Assembly (NCBI GenBank): GCA_947484105.1
Contig: CANKON010000100.1
Span: 1 to 5,814, forward strand
DNA length: 5,814 nucleotides
Reading direction: 5' to 3'
Origin: Methylococcaceae bacterium
GTDB taxonomy: Bacteria; Pseudomonadota; Gammaproteobacteria; Methylococcales; Methylomonadaceae
Position 1 is the first letter of the stretch. Every line of letters starts with the position of its first letter. The notes beneath the pieces are model-generated. The model made no database searches. It saw only the letters and a list, made by a program, of their open reading frames with translations, and was not told the DNA's origin. Position numbers and translations under genes: made by a program. Positions 5,110 to 5,814 of the stretch are shown one piece after another.

Positions 5110-5814
5110 ATGTCCGAAAGTTATTTACTTGAACGCGATCCCACCCTCGACGCTTTAAAATCACCACCTAATTCGATTCATGCTGAACAGTCTGTTTTGG
5201 GATCATTGATTATTGAAAATAGTGCATGGGATTCGGTGGCTGACAAACTTTCAGAAATCGATTTTTATCTTCGTTCACACAAACTCATTTTTCGCACAAT
5301 TTCTCAACTCGCCGACCAACAAATTCCGTTCGACATTATTACGTTGTCCGAATCGCTCAAATCGTTGGGGCAATTAGAATCTGTCGGCGGATTATCGTAT
5401 TTGATCGTATTGTCAAAAGATACACCTTGCGCGACAAATGTTGAGGCTTACGCCAACATCGTGCGTGAAAAATCCGTTTTACGTCAATTGATTAGCGCAG
5501 GCACAACGATTGCTAATTCGGTTCATCAAACCGAAGGACGCAGCACGCAAGAATTACTTGAAAATGCGGAACAACTCGTTTTTAAAATCGCAGAACAAAC
5601 CCAAAAAAGTACCGAAGGTGGTTTCATTAACATTCGTTCTTTGGCGAAAAAAACCATTGAAAAAATTGAATTGCTTGCAGAAATGGACGGTTCAATCACA
5701 GGGGCATCGACAGGTTTTGATGATTTAGATACGTTGACTTCGGGTCTGCAACCTTCGGATTTAGTGATTTTGGCGGGTAGACCGTCGATGGGTAAAACCA
5801 CGGTGGCAATCAAC
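5110..5814 (+). CDS. dnaB: Replicative DNA helicase DnaB, N-terminal half (runs off the window)
   Basis: The first 235 codons are open to the last base; full-length DnaB is about 460 residues. Residues ~20-125 are the helical N-terminal domain that binds primase and stabilises the hexamer: PPNSIHAEQSVLGSL, DFY..SHKLIF, PFDIITLSE, LGGLSYL-like VGGLSYL, ATNVEAYA. The linker helix region follows. The RecA-like motor begins near 198 (GASTGFDDLDTLTSGLQPSD). Walker A is GRPSMGKT at 223-230, with Lys229 and Thr230 positioned to hold ATP phosphates. The protein unwinds DNA ahead of the replication fork. The ATG at 5110 has only a weak AGAG 5 bases upstream; an in-frame TTG at 5089 is a less likely alternative. 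dnaB often follows rplI in gammaproteobacteria; here a divergent ter operon and a terminator stand upstream instead. Confidence 0.97.
   Translation, partial: MSESYLLERDPTLDALKSPPNSIHAEQSVLGSLIIENSAWDSVADKLSEIDFYLRSHKLIFRTISQLADQQIPFDIITLSESLKSLGQLESVGGLSYLIVLSKDTPCATNVEAYANIVREKSVLRQLISAGTTIANSVHQTEGRSTQELLENAEQLVFKIAEQTQKSTEGGFINIRSLAKKTIEKIELLAEMDGSITGASTGFDDLDTLTSGLQPSDLVILAGRPSMGKTTVAIN

Noticed and set aside
4821..5111. A 96-codon minus-strand frame spanning the divergent intergenic region
   Set aside because: It runs through both hairpins and the terminator, has a Cys/Tyr/Phe-rich unlikely composition and no ribosome site, and overlaps the terD start in another frame.
5510..5813. Open frames on both strands inside dnaB
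   Set aside because: They are shadows of the DnaB reading frame, which is supported by its N-terminal domain and Walker A motif.

Overview
The window looks like chromosomal DNA from an AT-rich gammaproteobacterium. The reasons are a creA gene that closely follows the enterobacterial protein, tellurium-resistance-type TerD/TerZ proteins, a proteobacterial DnaB, and AT-leaning codon use. The genus cannot be fixed by eye. The repeat-bearing heme protein recalls large AT-rich methanotrophs or sulfur oxidisers (Methylococcales, Beggiatoa-like), but that is only an impression.

Layout: (1) Positions 1-256 hold the 3' end of an open frame whose first ~25 codons resemble the end of an SdrD_B/Cna_B-type repeat; its last ~55 codons look doubtful. 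(2) Positions 300-1604 (+) encode an exported protein with one CXXCH heme motif, five ~21-residue two-cysteine/proline repeats, an Ig/cadherin-like domain, a second beta-type domain and a His/Asp/Lys tail. (3) Nine bases later, 1614-3152 (+) encodes an ABC1/UbiB/AarF-type atypical kinase with an extra C-terminal domain. (4) A strong inverted repeat at 3154-3183 serves as terminator for both converging transcripts. (5) On the minus strand, read from right to left, are terD-like (4836-4261), terZ-like (4251-3652) and creA (3655-3188). They are 9 bases apart and then overlap by 4 bases, so they look like one translationally coupled operon. (6) A 273-base divergent intergenic region (4837-5109) holds a bulged hairpin, a textbook intrinsic terminator pointing toward dnaB, an imperfect palindrome and a possible terD promoter. 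(7) From 5110 to the window end (+) is the N-terminal 235 residues of the replicative helicase DnaB, cut just after Walker A.

How the parts relate: the plus-strand pair couples an exported heme protein to a UbiB-family kinase, a family linked to quinone and respiratory lipid biology. The minus-strand operon couples calcium-binding TerD-family stress proteins to the secreted protein CreA, whose function is unknown. The least explained part is the structured, terminator-bearing stretch before dnaB. It is either a dnaB leader/attenuator, a small RNA gene, or the remnant terminator of a displaced upstream gene.
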